NCBI GenBank assembly: GCA_016784735.1
Contig: JADHUC010000068.1
Coordinates: forward strand, 1-42,113
Length of the DNA stretch: 42,113 nt
DNA from: Pirellulaceae bacterium
GTDB taxonomy: Bacteria > Planctomycetota > Planctomycetia > Pirellulales > Pirellulaceae
Direction of reading: 5' to 3'
Shown: positions 32,847 through 40,953 of the stretch, one piece after another
Position numbering within the stretch: position 1 is the stretch's first letter
Layout: the number at the start of each line of letters is the position of its first letter
Program-made: the position numbers and the translations under genes
The notes under the pieces: model-generated
Database searches by the model: none
Seen by the model: the letters and a program-made list of their open reading frames with translations, nothing else
Told to the model about the DNA's origin: nothing

Positions 32847-34364
32847 ATGAGAAGCGTAGCAATTGTTCTGTTAGCTGTTGTGCTGACTGCTCCGGCCACG
32901 ATAGGGCTGGCCGATGTCGACTTGGTGACGATCCCCACGCGCGAAGGCGTGCAATTGACGATCTACAACTCGGAAGACATTACGATGGTCCGTGAGCATC
33001 GTTTGCTGACGGTCAAGCCGGGTATCAATCGTATTCAATTCACGTGGGCCAATACGCTAATCGACCCCACCAGCATCGATTTTCGGATTCTGGACCAGGT
33101 GGACAAAGTGGATCTGGTCGACACGACCTTCCCTTCGGGTCGCAATGATGCCTTGCAGTGGAACATCCGCAGCAAGCTGGCCGGCAAGGTACCCGTCGAG
33201 ATCCGCTACTTCACCAGCGGCATCACGTGGAAGGCGGACTATGTGGGCATCGCCAACGAGGACGAAACGGAGTTGCGGCTGACCGGTTATGTTCGAGTGT
33301 TCAACAACTCCGGAGAACTGTACGACAACGCGCAAACGCGACTCGTGGTCGGCACGATCAATCTGGTGGAGAAGATCGCGGATTTGGCGACGCGCCCGGC
33401 TCCGGGACTGGGTTACCGCGGATTGGACGAATCCGGCCGCGCAGAGTTAAGGAAACACTTCGCGGATGGAGTAGTGAAGTCGGAAACCGCGGCGGGCGAC
33501 CCATTTGCCGACATGCCCGTGGAGCTAGGCCAAGCATCCGCGCCCAAGAAAGTGGTGAAGGAAGGTCTGTCCGAGTATTTCCTTTTCGCCATCGAAGGCC
33601 GTGAAGACATCGAGGACAAGAAGCCCAAACGGCTGGTGGCCATGGAGGTGACCGAAGTACCGTTGGAGTGCATCTACAAATTGACGGACCGTGAGGATGG
33701 CGACTTCTTCACCAAGTACTATCGCTTCAAGAACGAGAAACTGAAGGACGAGCAAGGCAACGACAAAGACCTATCGGCCATGGAGAATCTCGGCCTCTCG
33801 CCGCTGCCGGACGGCATGGTGCGACTGTATTCCGAGTACGCCAACAAGGATCTGGCCTACGTTGGCGGCACGTCGACCAAGTACGTGCCCATCGGCGACC
33901 GTGTGGAAGTGAACGTCGGCCGCGACAGCGACATTACCATTGTGCGTCGCTTGAAGGACCAAAAGATCGCCAATGTCGTCTCGCGTCAGTACAAACGCCG
34001 GATCGACGACGAATTCGTGATGTACTACGACCTGGTCGACTACGACGAAACGTTCTACTACGAAGAGGAAATTGTCTCGGGCAAGCCGGTGGACCTGAAA
34101 GTCGAACTGGAGCGTCGTTTTGACGCTAACGTAGTCCTGTGGTCCGAGGACGCTCCGCCCGCGGATTGGACATCCGACGAACCGGGCGCCTACGTGGACC
34201 TGCACCAGATCGCAGGCCGCAAGGAGCGCGTCGACCAAAATCACGTGAAGTATTTTCTTGAGCTGAAACCGGGCGAGAAGCGACTGGTGACCTATTCGGT
34301 GACCTACAAGCGTCGCAAAGTTCAACCTGAATTGAATCAGGACAGAAGACGCGAGCGGCTGTGA
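32847..34364 (+). CDS. array gene 5: exported DUF4139-type protein
   Basis: 505 residues from ATG 32847. Signal peptide MRSVAIVLLAVVLTAPATIGLA, which shares APATIG-ADVD with gene 7. The ribosome site is weak (GATGAG). N-terminal part with LDQVDKVDLVDTTFPSGRNDALQWNIRSKLAGKVPVEIRYF. The linker (LGYRGLDESGRAELRKHFAD and on) ends with FADMPVELGQASAPKK. The C-terminal part differs from neighbours by RLVAMEVTEVPLECIYKLTDREDGDFF and carries the 'SEDAPPADWTSDEPGAY' form of the late loop. It ends QDRRRERL instead of QEKKREPL. Confidence 0.93.
   Translation: MRSVAIVLLAVVLTAPATIGLADVDLVTIPTREGVQLTIYNSEDITMVREHRLLTVKPGINRIQFTWANTLIDPTSIDFRILDQVDKVDLVDTTFPSGRNDALQWNIRSKLAGKVPVEIRYFTSGITWKADYVGIANEDETELRLTGYVRVFNNSGELYDNAQTRLVVGTINLVEKIADLATRPAPGLGYRGLDESGRAELRKHFADGVVKSETAAGDPFADMPVELGQASAPKKVVKEGLSEYFLFAIEGREDIEDKKPKRLVAMEVTEVPLECIYKLTDREDGDFFTKYYRFKNEKLKDEQGNDKDLSAMENLGLSPLPDGMVRLYSEYANKDLAYVGGTSTKYVPIGDRVEVNVGRDSDITIVRRLKDQKIANVVSRQYKRRIDDEFVMYYDLVDYDETFYYEEEIVSGKPVDLKVELERRFDANVVLWSEDAPPADWTSDEPGAYVDLHQIAGRKERVDQNHVKYFLELKPGEKRLVTYSVTYKRRKVQPELNQDRRRERL
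33408..33551 (+). other. variable linker of array gene 5
   Basis: 48 codons with ESGRAELRKHFADGVV (helix pattern shared with genes 2, 4 and 7) followed by a hydrophobic and Pro-containing tail. Confidence 0.75.
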
Positions 34365-34368
34365 AGAT

Positions 34369-34400
34369 AATGACCAATGACCAAGCCCCAATGACCAAAC
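34369..34400 (+). repeat. 32-nt spacer repeat, copy 5
   Basis: AATGACCAATG, ACCAAGCCCC, AATGACCAAAC; the last two bases differ from the consensus. 4 bases after the stop of gene 5. Confidence 0.9.
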
Positions 34401-34421
34401 TTTGACGGGAGGCGGGAGATC

Positions 34422-35921
34422 ATGAGAAAGCTAACGATTCTGGCAAGCATGCTGCTGGGCGTTCTGTGGAACACGGCGTCGGCCGACGTCGACCTGGTGA
34501 CGATCCCCACGCGCGAGGGCGTGCAACTTACGATCTACAACTCGGAAGACATCACCATGGTGCGGGAGCATCGGTTGCTGACCGTCAAACCGGGCATCAA
34601 CCGCATCCAGTTCACGTGGTCGGCCACGTTGATTGATCCCACGAGCATCGACTTCCGGATTCTGGACCACGTGGACAAGGTGGATCTGGTCGACACCACT
34701 TTCCCCTCCGGGCGCAACGATGCGTTGCAGTGGAACATCAGCAGCAAGATGGCCGGGAAGATTCCTGTCGAGATCCGCTACTTCACCAGCGGAATCACGT
34801 GGAAAGCGGACTACGTCGGCATTGCCAACCAAGACGAGACGAAGTTGAACGTAACGGGCTATGTCCGGGTCTACAACAACTCGGGCGAATTGTACGACAA
34901 CGCTCAAACGCGACTGGTCGTCGGCACGATCAATCTGGTCGAGAAGATCGCCGACCTGGCTACTCGCCCCGCTCCAGGCGGCCCGCCCGTGCCGAAAAGG
35001 CCAATGCCCCCGATGGAGCCGACCGTGGAGACCGCACCGAGAGCTGCACTGGCTCTGGAAGGTGCAATCGAAGAGGCCGAAGAGGCGGATGCCGAAGGGG
35101 AGAAGAAGGTCGTCAAGCAGGGCCTGTCCGAGTATTTTCTGTTCACCATCGAGGGCCGCGAAGACATTAAGGAAAAAGAGCCCAAGCGGCTGGTTTCCAT
35201 GAAGGTGGCCGATGTGCCGTTGGAGTGTATCTACAAACTGACCGACCGCGAGCGTGGCGACTCTTTCACCAAGTTCTACCGTTTCAAGAATGAAAAGCTG
35301 CTGGACGAGCAAGGTAACGAAATAGACCTGCCGGCTATGGAAAACCTGGGCCTGTCGCCGTTGCCGGACGGCATGGTGCGATTGTATTCCGAGTACGTCA
35401 ACAAGGATCTGGCCTACGTCGGCGGGACGGTAACCAAGTACGTACCGATCGGCGACCGCGTCGAGGTGAACGTGGGCCGTGATCCGGATATCACTATCGT
35501 TCGTCGGCAGAAGGACCAACAGATCACCAACGTCCTCGCTCGCCAGTACAAACGCCGGATCGACGACGAGTTTGTGATGTACTACGACATGATCGACTAC
35601 GACGAGACGTTCGTCTACGAAGAAGAAATCGTCTCGGGCAAGCCCGTCGTCGCGAAAGCAGAAATCGAACGTCGCTTCGATGCCAACGTGGTTCTCTGGG
35701 GCAGTGATGGCCAGCCGAAGGACTGGAACAGCGACGAGGAAGGCGCCTACGTCGACCTGCACGAGATCGACGGGCGTGTCGAACGAGTCGACCAGAACCA
35801 TGTGAAGTACTTCTTGGACCTCAACCCCGGTGAAAAGCGGTTTGTCAAATACTCCGTTACCTATAAACGTCGCAAAGTGGGACCGGAGTTGAATCAGGAA
35901 AAGAAGCGGGAACGGCTGTAA
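34422..35921 (+). CDS. array gene 6: exported DUF4139-type protein, Pro/Glu-rich linker
   Basis: 499 residues from ATG 34422 (GGGAG 3 to 4 bases upstream, plus GGAGG further up). Signal peptide MRKLTILASMLLGVLWNTASA. The linker GPPVPKRPMPPMEPTVETAP then EEAEEADAEGEKK has no helix of the genes 2/4/5/7 kind. The C-terminal half defines a subtype shared with gene 7: GKPVVAKAEIERRFDANVVLWGSDGQP, DGRVERVDQNHVKYFLDLNPGEKRFVKYSVTYKRRK, and the earlier ANQDETKLNVTGYV. This suggests that genes 6 and 7 arose from one another or exchange sequence. A 506-codon open frame on the other strand is an artefact of codon bias. Confidence 0.93.
   Translation: MRKLTILASMLLGVLWNTASADVDLVTIPTREGVQLTIYNSEDITMVREHRLLTVKPGINRIQFTWSATLIDPTSIDFRILDHVDKVDLVDTTFPSGRNDALQWNISSKMAGKIPVEIRYFTSGITWKADYVGIANQDETKLNVTGYVRVYNNSGELYDNAQTRLVVGTINLVEKIADLATRPAPGGPPVPKRPMPPMEPTVETAPRAALALEGAIEEAEEADAEGEKKVVKQGLSEYFLFTIEGREDIKEKEPKRLVSMKVADVPLECIYKLTDRERGDSFTKFYRFKNEKLLDEQGNEIDLPAMENLGLSPLPDGMVRLYSEYVNKDLAYVGGTVTKYVPIGDRVEVNVGRDPDITIVRRQKDQQITNVLARQYKRRIDDEFVMYYDMIDYDETFVYEEEIVSGKPVVAKAEIERRFDANVVLWGSDGQPKDWNSDEEGAYVDLHEIDGRVERVDQNHVKYFLDLNPGEKRFVKYSVTYKRRKVGPELNQEKKRERL
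34980..35108 (+). other. variable linker of array gene 6
   Basis: 43 codons, Pro-rich first half and Glu/Ala-rich second half; no similarity to the other linkers beyond composition. Confidence 0.75.
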
Positions 35922-35928
35922 GAGAAGA

Positions 35929-35960
35929 AATGACCAATGACCAAATCCCAATGACCAATG
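35929..35960 (+). repeat. 32-nt spacer repeat, copy 6
   Basis: AATGACCAATG, ACCAAATCCC, AATGACCAATG: the consensus copy. 7 bases after the stop of gene 6. Confidence 0.94.
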
Positions 35961-35977
35961 TGGGAGACGAGTAAGCT

Positions 35978-37480
35978 ATGAAGAACGTCACGATGGTACT
36001 GCTGGGCTTGGCGATGGTTGCTCCGGCGACGATTGGCCGGGCCGATGTCGACTTGGTGACGATCCCGACGCGCGAAGGCGTGCAACTGACGATCTACAAT
36101 TCGGACGACATCACTATGGTGCGCGAGCACCGGCTGCTGACCGTGAAGAAGGGGATCAATCGAATCCAGTTTTCCTGGGCGAACACACTGATTGATCCCA
36201 CCAGCATCGACTTCCGGATTCTGGATCAGGTGGACAAAGTGGACCTGATCGACACCACTTTTCCCGCTGGCCGCAATGACGCACTGCAGTGGAACATCCG
36301 TAGCCAGATGGCCGGGAAGATCCCCGTCGAGATACGCTACTTCACCAGCGGTATCACCTGGAAGGCCGACTACGTGGGCATCGCGAACCAGGATGAAACC
36401 AAGTTGAACGTGACGGGCTACGTGCGCGTGTTCAACAACTCAGGCGAACTGTACGACAACGCCCAGACGCGACTGGTCGTCGGCACGATCAACCTGGTCG
36501 AGAAGATTGCCGATTTGGCCACACGCCCGGCCCCGGGCTTCTATGCCTATGGAGATCGATCCGAGGAAGAACGTGAATCCATGCGAAGGCGTTTTTCCGG
36601 GGCGGTCGACAAAGCGGCAGGACCAGGTGGAGGAGGCGCTCCTGACGACGCGAAGAAAGCCAAGGAGGTAATCAAGGAAGGTCTCTCCGAGTATTTTCTA
36701 TTTACCATCGAGGGCCGCGAAGACATCAAGGAAAAGGAGCCCAAGCGGCTGGTTTCCATGAAGGTGGCCGACGTGCCGCTGGAGTGCATCTACAAGCTGA
36801 CTGACCGCGAGAAGGGCGACCAGTTCACCAAGTACTATCGTCTCAAGAACGAAACGCTAAAGGACGATCAAGGCAACGACAAAGACCTGCCGGCCATGGA
36901 GAACCTTGGCCTCTCGCCGCTGCCGGACGGCATGGTGCGACTGTACTCCGAGTATGCGAACAAAGATCTTGCCTACGTCGGCGGCACGTCGACCAAGTAC
37001 GTACCGATCGGCGACCGCGTCGAGGTGAATGTCGGCCGCGATCCGGATATCACCATCATCCGTCGCCAGAAAGACCAACAGATCACGAACGTCATCTCTC
37101 GGCAATACCGCCGCCGGATCGACGACGAGTTCGTCATGTACTACGACATGATCGACTACGACGAGACGTTCGTCTACGAAGAGGAAATCGTCTCGGGCAA
37201 ACCCGTCGTTGCCAAGGCAGAAATCGAACGCCGTTTCGACGCCAACGTGGTTCTGTGGGGCAGCGATGGTCAGCCGGACGACTGGAACAGCAACGAGGAA
37301 GGGGCGTATGTCGACCTGCACGATGTCGACGGGCGAGTCGAACGAGTGGACCAGAACCACGTCAAATACTTCCTGGACCTCAACCCCGGTGAAAAACGGT
37401 TTGTTAAGTACTCCGTAACCTATAAACGTCGCAAAATTGGACCGGAACTGAACCAGGTAAAGAAACGAGAACCACTATGA
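35978..37480 (+). CDS. array gene 7: exported DUF4139-type protein, mosaic of other copies
   Basis: 500 residues from ATG 35978 (GGGAG upstream). Signal peptide MKNVTMVLLGLAMVAPATIGRA, like gene 5. The next block, TVKKGINRIQFSWANTLIDP, is like gene 4; LDQVDKVDLIDTTFPAGRNDALQWNIRSQ is like gene 2; from ANQDETKLNVTGYV and through the C-terminal half (KPVVAKAEIERRFDANVVLWGSDGQP, LNPGEKRFVKYS) it is like gene 6. The linker FYAYGDRSEEERESMRRRFS then AVDKAAGPGGGGAPDDAKKAKE is unique. The stop overlaps a short open extension of gene 8. Confidence 0.93.
   Translation: MKNVTMVLLGLAMVAPATIGRADVDLVTIPTREGVQLTIYNSDDITMVREHRLLTVKKGINRIQFSWANTLIDPTSIDFRILDQVDKVDLIDTTFPAGRNDALQWNIRSQMAGKIPVEIRYFTSGITWKADYVGIANQDETKLNVTGYVRVFNNSGELYDNAQTRLVVGTINLVEKIADLATRPAPGFYAYGDRSEEERESMRRRFSGAVDKAAGPGGGGAPDDAKKAKEVIKEGLSEYFLFTIEGREDIKEKEPKRLVSMKVADVPLECIYKLTDREKGDQFTKYYRLKNETLKDDQGNDKDLPAMENLGLSPLPDGMVRLYSEYANKDLAYVGGTSTKYVPIGDRVEVNVGRDPDITIIRRQKDQQITNVISRQYRRRIDDEFVMYYDMIDYDETFVYEEEIVSGKPVVAKAEIERRFDANVVLWGSDGQPDDWNSNEEGAYVDLHDVDGRVERVDQNHVKYFLDLNPGEKRFVKYSVTYKRRKIGPELNQVKKREPL
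36539..36667 (+). other. variable linker of array gene 7
   Basis: 43 codons with EERESMRRRFSGAV (helix pattern shared with genes 2, 4 and 5) then a Gly-rich turn and a Lys-rich end. Confidence 0.75.
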
Positions 37481-37484
37481 GAAA

Positions 37485-37516
37485 AATGACTAATTCGCAA
37501 GCCCCAATGGCCAATG
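37485..37516 (+). repeat. 32-nt spacer repeat, copy 7, diverged
   Basis: AATGACTAATT, CGCAAGCCCC, AATGGCCAATG, followed by a further ACCAATGACCAATCC stretch up to 37537. Most diverged copy; between genes 7 and 8. Confidence 0.85.
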
Positions 37517-37554
37517 ACTACCGACCAATGACCAATCCGAGAAAGGAGATTGCC

Positions 37555-38808
37555 ATGAAATCGAGAATTGTATTGTCTTTGACCGCAGCATTGTTGATTG
37601 TCCTGACCAGCACCGCTCAGGCACGGATCAAGCTGACCACCTTGCCGGAACGAGACACGGTGCGCATCGACATCCAGAACGGCCGCTTTACGCTGGTCGA
37701 AGAGGAACGCACCGTCAACCTCCAGGGAGGGCGCAACCAGGTCGACTTCTCGTGGGCCAACATCAACATCGATATGGACTCGATTGTCTTCCGCGTAATC
37801 AAGGCGGACGGCGAAGTGAACGTGTTGAACACGAACTATCCGCCGAACGAGACCGCCCTGTACTGGACCGTCAGCGCCGAAAAGGCCGGTCCGGCCGTGA
37901 TCCGCATTTCGTACCTGATCGGCAACATGGCCGCCGGCCCAAGCTATCAGGGTATTGTCGAGAACGACGAGAAGAAGCTGTTGATGCAGGTCTATATGAC
38001 GGTCACTAACACGTCCGGCGAGGATTTCGGAGCATGTACGGTGCAGCCAGGCGTGGGCAAGACCACCGTTCGCTATTTCAATAACGGCGAACGAAAGCGA
38101 ATGTTAGCGGCCAAGTTCGCCGAAGTGCCCATCGAAAAGCGTTACGTGTTTGATGCGGCCATCGACCAGAAACGCACGCGCATGTACTACCGTCTGACGA
38201 ACGACAAGGACAACAAAATGGGCGAATTCCCCTTGCCCTACGGCAAGGTCCGGTTGTTCATCAAAGAGCCGAAGTCGGACGGAGACGAAGTTCGCAGCCA
38301 AGCGTTCTTGGGCGAAGATTGGGCGCAATACACCCCGATGTTCGCGCCGCTGGACCTGTACGTCGGCGTCGCTCAAGACGTCAAGGTTGAACGCTTCACC
38401 ATGCAACCCGAAGAAGGACCGAAGAAGGTCCATGACATCTTGACTTGCCCGCGTTTCACAATCGACGGCAAGAAATCGACGACCGAACCCAAGTTCCGCA
38501 ACGAACGATCTCGATTCCGCTATCGCCTGCAAAACTTCAAGACCGAGAAAGGCGATCCGATCACCGTGCCGCTGACCATCAAAGAACATGTGGACGGCGA
38601 ATGGACCATCGAAAAGGTCGTGTTGAAGGAGCTGGAAGGCGAGCGAAACGAACAGGTCGAGAAAGAGATCCCTCACGGCGAGATGTTCGACATCAAGCGA
38701 ATCGACGTGGGCAACGTCGAATTCGAGATGAAGCTCCCGCCGACGACCGTGGACAAGAAGTACGACCTGTACGTAACGATCCTGCGCAAGAACCGACGAT
38801 ACCAGTAG
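37555..38808 (+). CDS. array gene 8: diverged DUF4139-type exported protein
   Basis: 417 residues from ATG 37555 (AGGAG at 6 bases); the frame is open back to 37477 but this is spacer repeat. Signal peptide MKSRIVLSLTAALLIVLTSTAQA. It aligns with the array proteins along most of its length: RIKLTTLPERDTVRIDIQNG, NQVDFSWANINIDMDSIVFRVI, VIRISYLIGNMAAGPSYQGIVENDEKKLLMQVYMTVTNTSGEDF, RMLAAKFAEVPIEKRYVFDA, PLPYGKVRLFI. It has no variable linker, lacks the long charged spacer parts, and its identity to the others is low. It is a related but older paralog placed at the 3' end of the same transcript. Confidence 0.9.
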   Translation: MKSRIVLSLTAALLIVLTSTAQARIKLTTLPERDTVRIDIQNGRFTLVEEERTVNLQGGRNQVDFSWANINIDMDSIVFRVIKADGEVNVLNTNYPPNETALYWTVSAEKAGPAVIRISYLIGNMAAGPSYQGIVENDEKKLLMQVYMTVTNTSGEDFGACTVQPGVGKTTVRYFNNGERKRMLAAKFAEVPIEKRYVFDAAIDQKRTRMYYRLTNDKDNKMGEFPLPYGKVRLFIKEPKSDGDEVRSQAFLGEDWAQYTPMFAPLDLYVGVAQDVKVERFTMQPEEGPKKVHDILTCPRFTIDGKKSTTEPKFRNERSRFRYRLQNFKTEKGDPITVPLTIKEHVDGEWTIEKVVLKELEGERNEQVEKEIPHGEMFDIKRIDVGNVEFEMKLPPTTVDKKYDLYVTILRKNRRYQ

Positions 38809-38834
38809 CGCCGGACCACGCACTGTAGGCAACT

Positions 38835-38870
38835 CGCGGGACGGACCTGGAAATGCTGTCCGTTCCCGCG
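38835..38870 (+). terminator. hairpin after array gene 8, probable end of the array transcript
   Basis: CGCGGGACGGAC (38835-38846) pairs with GTCCGTTCCCGCG (38858-38870) with one bulged base. It is 26 bases after the stop of gene 8 and is the only strong hairpin after any array gene. There is no T tract. Confidence 0.55.
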
Positions 38871-38964
38871 TGTCAAGCCGCTGGCTTCACGCCGGCGATG
38901 CATGACGGTCAAGTCGCGAAGGTGACGATTGCCGGCGACGATCTGCCGCGAAGACTCCTCGAGA

Positions 38965-39014
38965 AATATTCCTGCCCTTGAATATTCCTGCCTAACTCTT
39001 CGGCAACAGGCAGG
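38965..39014. repeat. direct repeat AATATTCCTGCC x2 and small hairpin
   Basis: AATATTCCTGCC at 38965-38976 and 38981-38992 (period 16), then CCTGCCT (38987-38993) pairing with AGGCAGG (39008-39014). Could be an operator for the PHP-domain gene or a decayed mobile element. Confidence 0.5.
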
Positions 39015-39261
39015 AGGCACGAACATTCTGACGCGGGAATATGGCGCGACGAGCATTCCGTTTGCCCCCCGATGCCGAGGCGGTGCTGCGCGCACAACGA
39101 CTCCAGGGCGGCCGATCACTGCGCGGATGTCAATCATCCCAGCGAGGCCGTATTGACGATACACTTGGCGACACGGTCGGATGGCGTATACTGCAATCCA
39201 ACATGATCCTCTCATTTGCTCCATATGGCGGGAAGTAGAAACGAAGGTAGGAGGCAGTGTG

Positions 39262-40935
39262 ATGAGTAATTTCAATTCTTCAACTGCGAGCGCAGGCCAC
39301 GGACGTCATGGTGCCTGCACGCGTCGGCGGTTTCTGCAGACTGCGGCGTTGGCGGCGACGGCTTCTTCTTCGATCTCGACGAATTCGTCACTATCCGCGG
39401 GCGAAGAAGACGGCAAACCGGAGCGGCTGTTCTGGGGCGATCTTCACACGCATACGGCGTTAAGCGACGGCAACGGTCAGCCGGAAGACCATTTCGAGAT
39501 CGCCAAGAGCCACTTGGATTTCTGGGCCATGACCGACCACGCTTTTGACAAAGAGGTCTTCAGCCTGGACTATCGCAAGTTTGGTACCGGCCGGCGGCTG
39601 CTGAACGAGGATTGGCAGCGCATCCAGCGATTGTGCCGCGAGCACGAAGATCCGGGCCGTTTCGTTCCCTTACTCGGCTACGAATGGACGAACTTCCGCT
39701 ACGGACACCACAACGTCTACTATCGCGACTACGATCAACCCATCCGGATGCCATCGACATTGCCGCAGCTTTACGAGTCGCTGAAGAATGTCGACGCTCT
39801 GGTCATCCCTCATCACCCCGGCTATCCGGTCGGGATCTGCGGCAAAGACTGGACCTTTCACGATGAACGGCTTTCGCCGTTCGTAGAAATCTACTCCCTG
39901 CACGGATCATCCGAGACGCCCGAGGGCATAACGCCGCTGTTGACGACCGGAAGCTGGATGGGGCCCGGCGGGGCGGAAGGTTGCGTCCAGGCCGGGCTAG
40001 CTCGCGGCCACAAGTTCGGCATCATCGCATCGACCGATTCGCACGGCGATCATCCCGGCGCCTACGACTTGGGACTGGTCGCGGCTTACGCCAAGGACCT
40101 GACGCGTGAGTCTCTGTGGGAGGCGTTTTATCGCCGGCGCGTCTACGCAGTAACCGGCGATCGGATACGGCTGGACTTCTCGATCAACGGGCATCCGATG
40201 GGCAGCACCGTTCGCGACGCCGGCAAAAGAGTCCTCCGCGTGTCCGCCGTCGCATGGAACAAGGTGGAACGTGTGGAGATCATCAAGAACAATTCCATCT
40301 TTCACACATTCACGCAGCCCATGGTAGACCGGCCAACACTTGGCAAAATGCGTGTCCGCTTCTTTGTCGAAGGCGGCTGGGACGCGCGCGCCGAACATGA
40401 CTGGGCGGCCAGTCTCGCGTTGACCGGAGGCAGGATACTGCACGCGATACCCTGTTTCCGCGGACATGTGGCCGGCCGCGCGGGAACCGGTATTTCCGAT
40501 CTTGCTGATCGGCAGTGCCAATGGACATGGAAGACCGAGAAAGCGAGATACGACGGCTTGGCACGGCGATACGCCGACGCGATGGCTTTCGAGGTCGAAT
40601 GTTCGGAACACGACAAGCTGCAACTGGCAGTCGCCTGCGATCAACTCAAGCAAGACCTGCCTCTAGCCCCAGGCGATATCCTTCGTACCTCAACCATCAA
40701 ATACATGGAAAACATCCCAACGACCAACGACGGGGCCTACTGGCACAACATGAAGACTTGTGCAAAGTTCAAAGTCCACCAAGGCTGGCACACCGACCAA
40801 CTCACGTTAGACTTGACCTGCGAAGACGACGGACCAGTTCAGGGACCGAACGGCACGGATTTCTACTACGTCCGCTTGGTCCAACGCAACGGGCAACGCG
40901 CATGGTCGTCGCCGATTTGGGTCGAACAAGCGTGA
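39262..40935 (+). CDS. PHP-domain (DUF3604-like) protein with Tat signal
   Basis: 557 residues from ATG 39262, chosen by AGGAGG at 7 bases; the frame is open to 39181. Twin-arginine signal TRRRFLQTAALAATAS (residues 20-35) points to folded export. The PHP metal motifs are DLHTHTALSDG (60-70), AMTDHAFD (89-96), then IPHHPGYPVG and IASTDSHGDHPG further along, so the metal site is complete. The C-terminal part is beta-rich and ends FYYVRLVQRNGQRAWSSPIWVE, typical of the group with PHP plus a sugar or phosphoester-related tail. The family acts as a phosphoesterase; the substrate is unknown. It stands alone between the array and the URO-D-like gene. Confidence 0.92.
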   Translation: MSNFNSSTASAGHGRHGACTRRRFLQTAALAATASSSISTNSSLSAGEEDGKPERLFWGDLHTHTALSDGNGQPEDHFEIAKSHLDFWAMTDHAFDKEVFSLDYRKFGTGRRLLNEDWQRIQRLCREHEDPGRFVPLLGYEWTNFRYGHHNVYYRDYDQPIRMPSTLPQLYESLKNVDALVIPHHPGYPVGICGKDWTFHDERLSPFVEIYSLHGSSETPEGITPLLTTGSWMGPGGAEGCVQAGLARGHKFGIIASTDSHGDHPGAYDLGLVAAYAKDLTRESLWEAFYRRRVYAVTGDRIRLDFSINGHPMGSTVRDAGKRVLRVSAVAWNKVERVEIIKNNSIFHTFTQPMVDRPTLGKMRVRFFVEGGWDARAEHDWAASLALTGGRILHAIPCFRGHVAGRAGTGISDLADRQCQWTWKTEKARYDGLARRYADAMAFEVECSEHDKLQLAVACDQLKQDLPLAPGDILRTSTIKYMENIPTTNDGAYWHNMKTCAKFKVHQGWHTDQLTLDLTCEDDGPVQGPNGTDFYYVRLVQRNGQRAWSSPIWVEQA

Positions 40936-40953
40936 CGAGGATGGGGCCAAACT

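Larger units (their letters stand above)
38809..39261. other. intergenic region, 453 bp, after the array
   Basis: Holds a hairpin close to the stop of gene 8, a pair of direct repeats with a small hairpin (38965-39014), and, by position, the promoter of the PHP-domain gene. No gene supported. Confidence 0.5.

Noticed and set aside
34431..35951. 506-codon open frame on the minus strand opposite array gene 6
   Set aside because: It is the mirror of a strongly codon-biased coding sequence; the same antisense frame is broken in most sister genes, and its N- and C-terminal ends are the reverse translation of the spacer repeats.
27995..37516. Reading the regularly spaced 32-nt repeats as a CRISPR array
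   Set aside because: The spacing is about 1.5 kb with whole genes between copies, and no cas genes are present.
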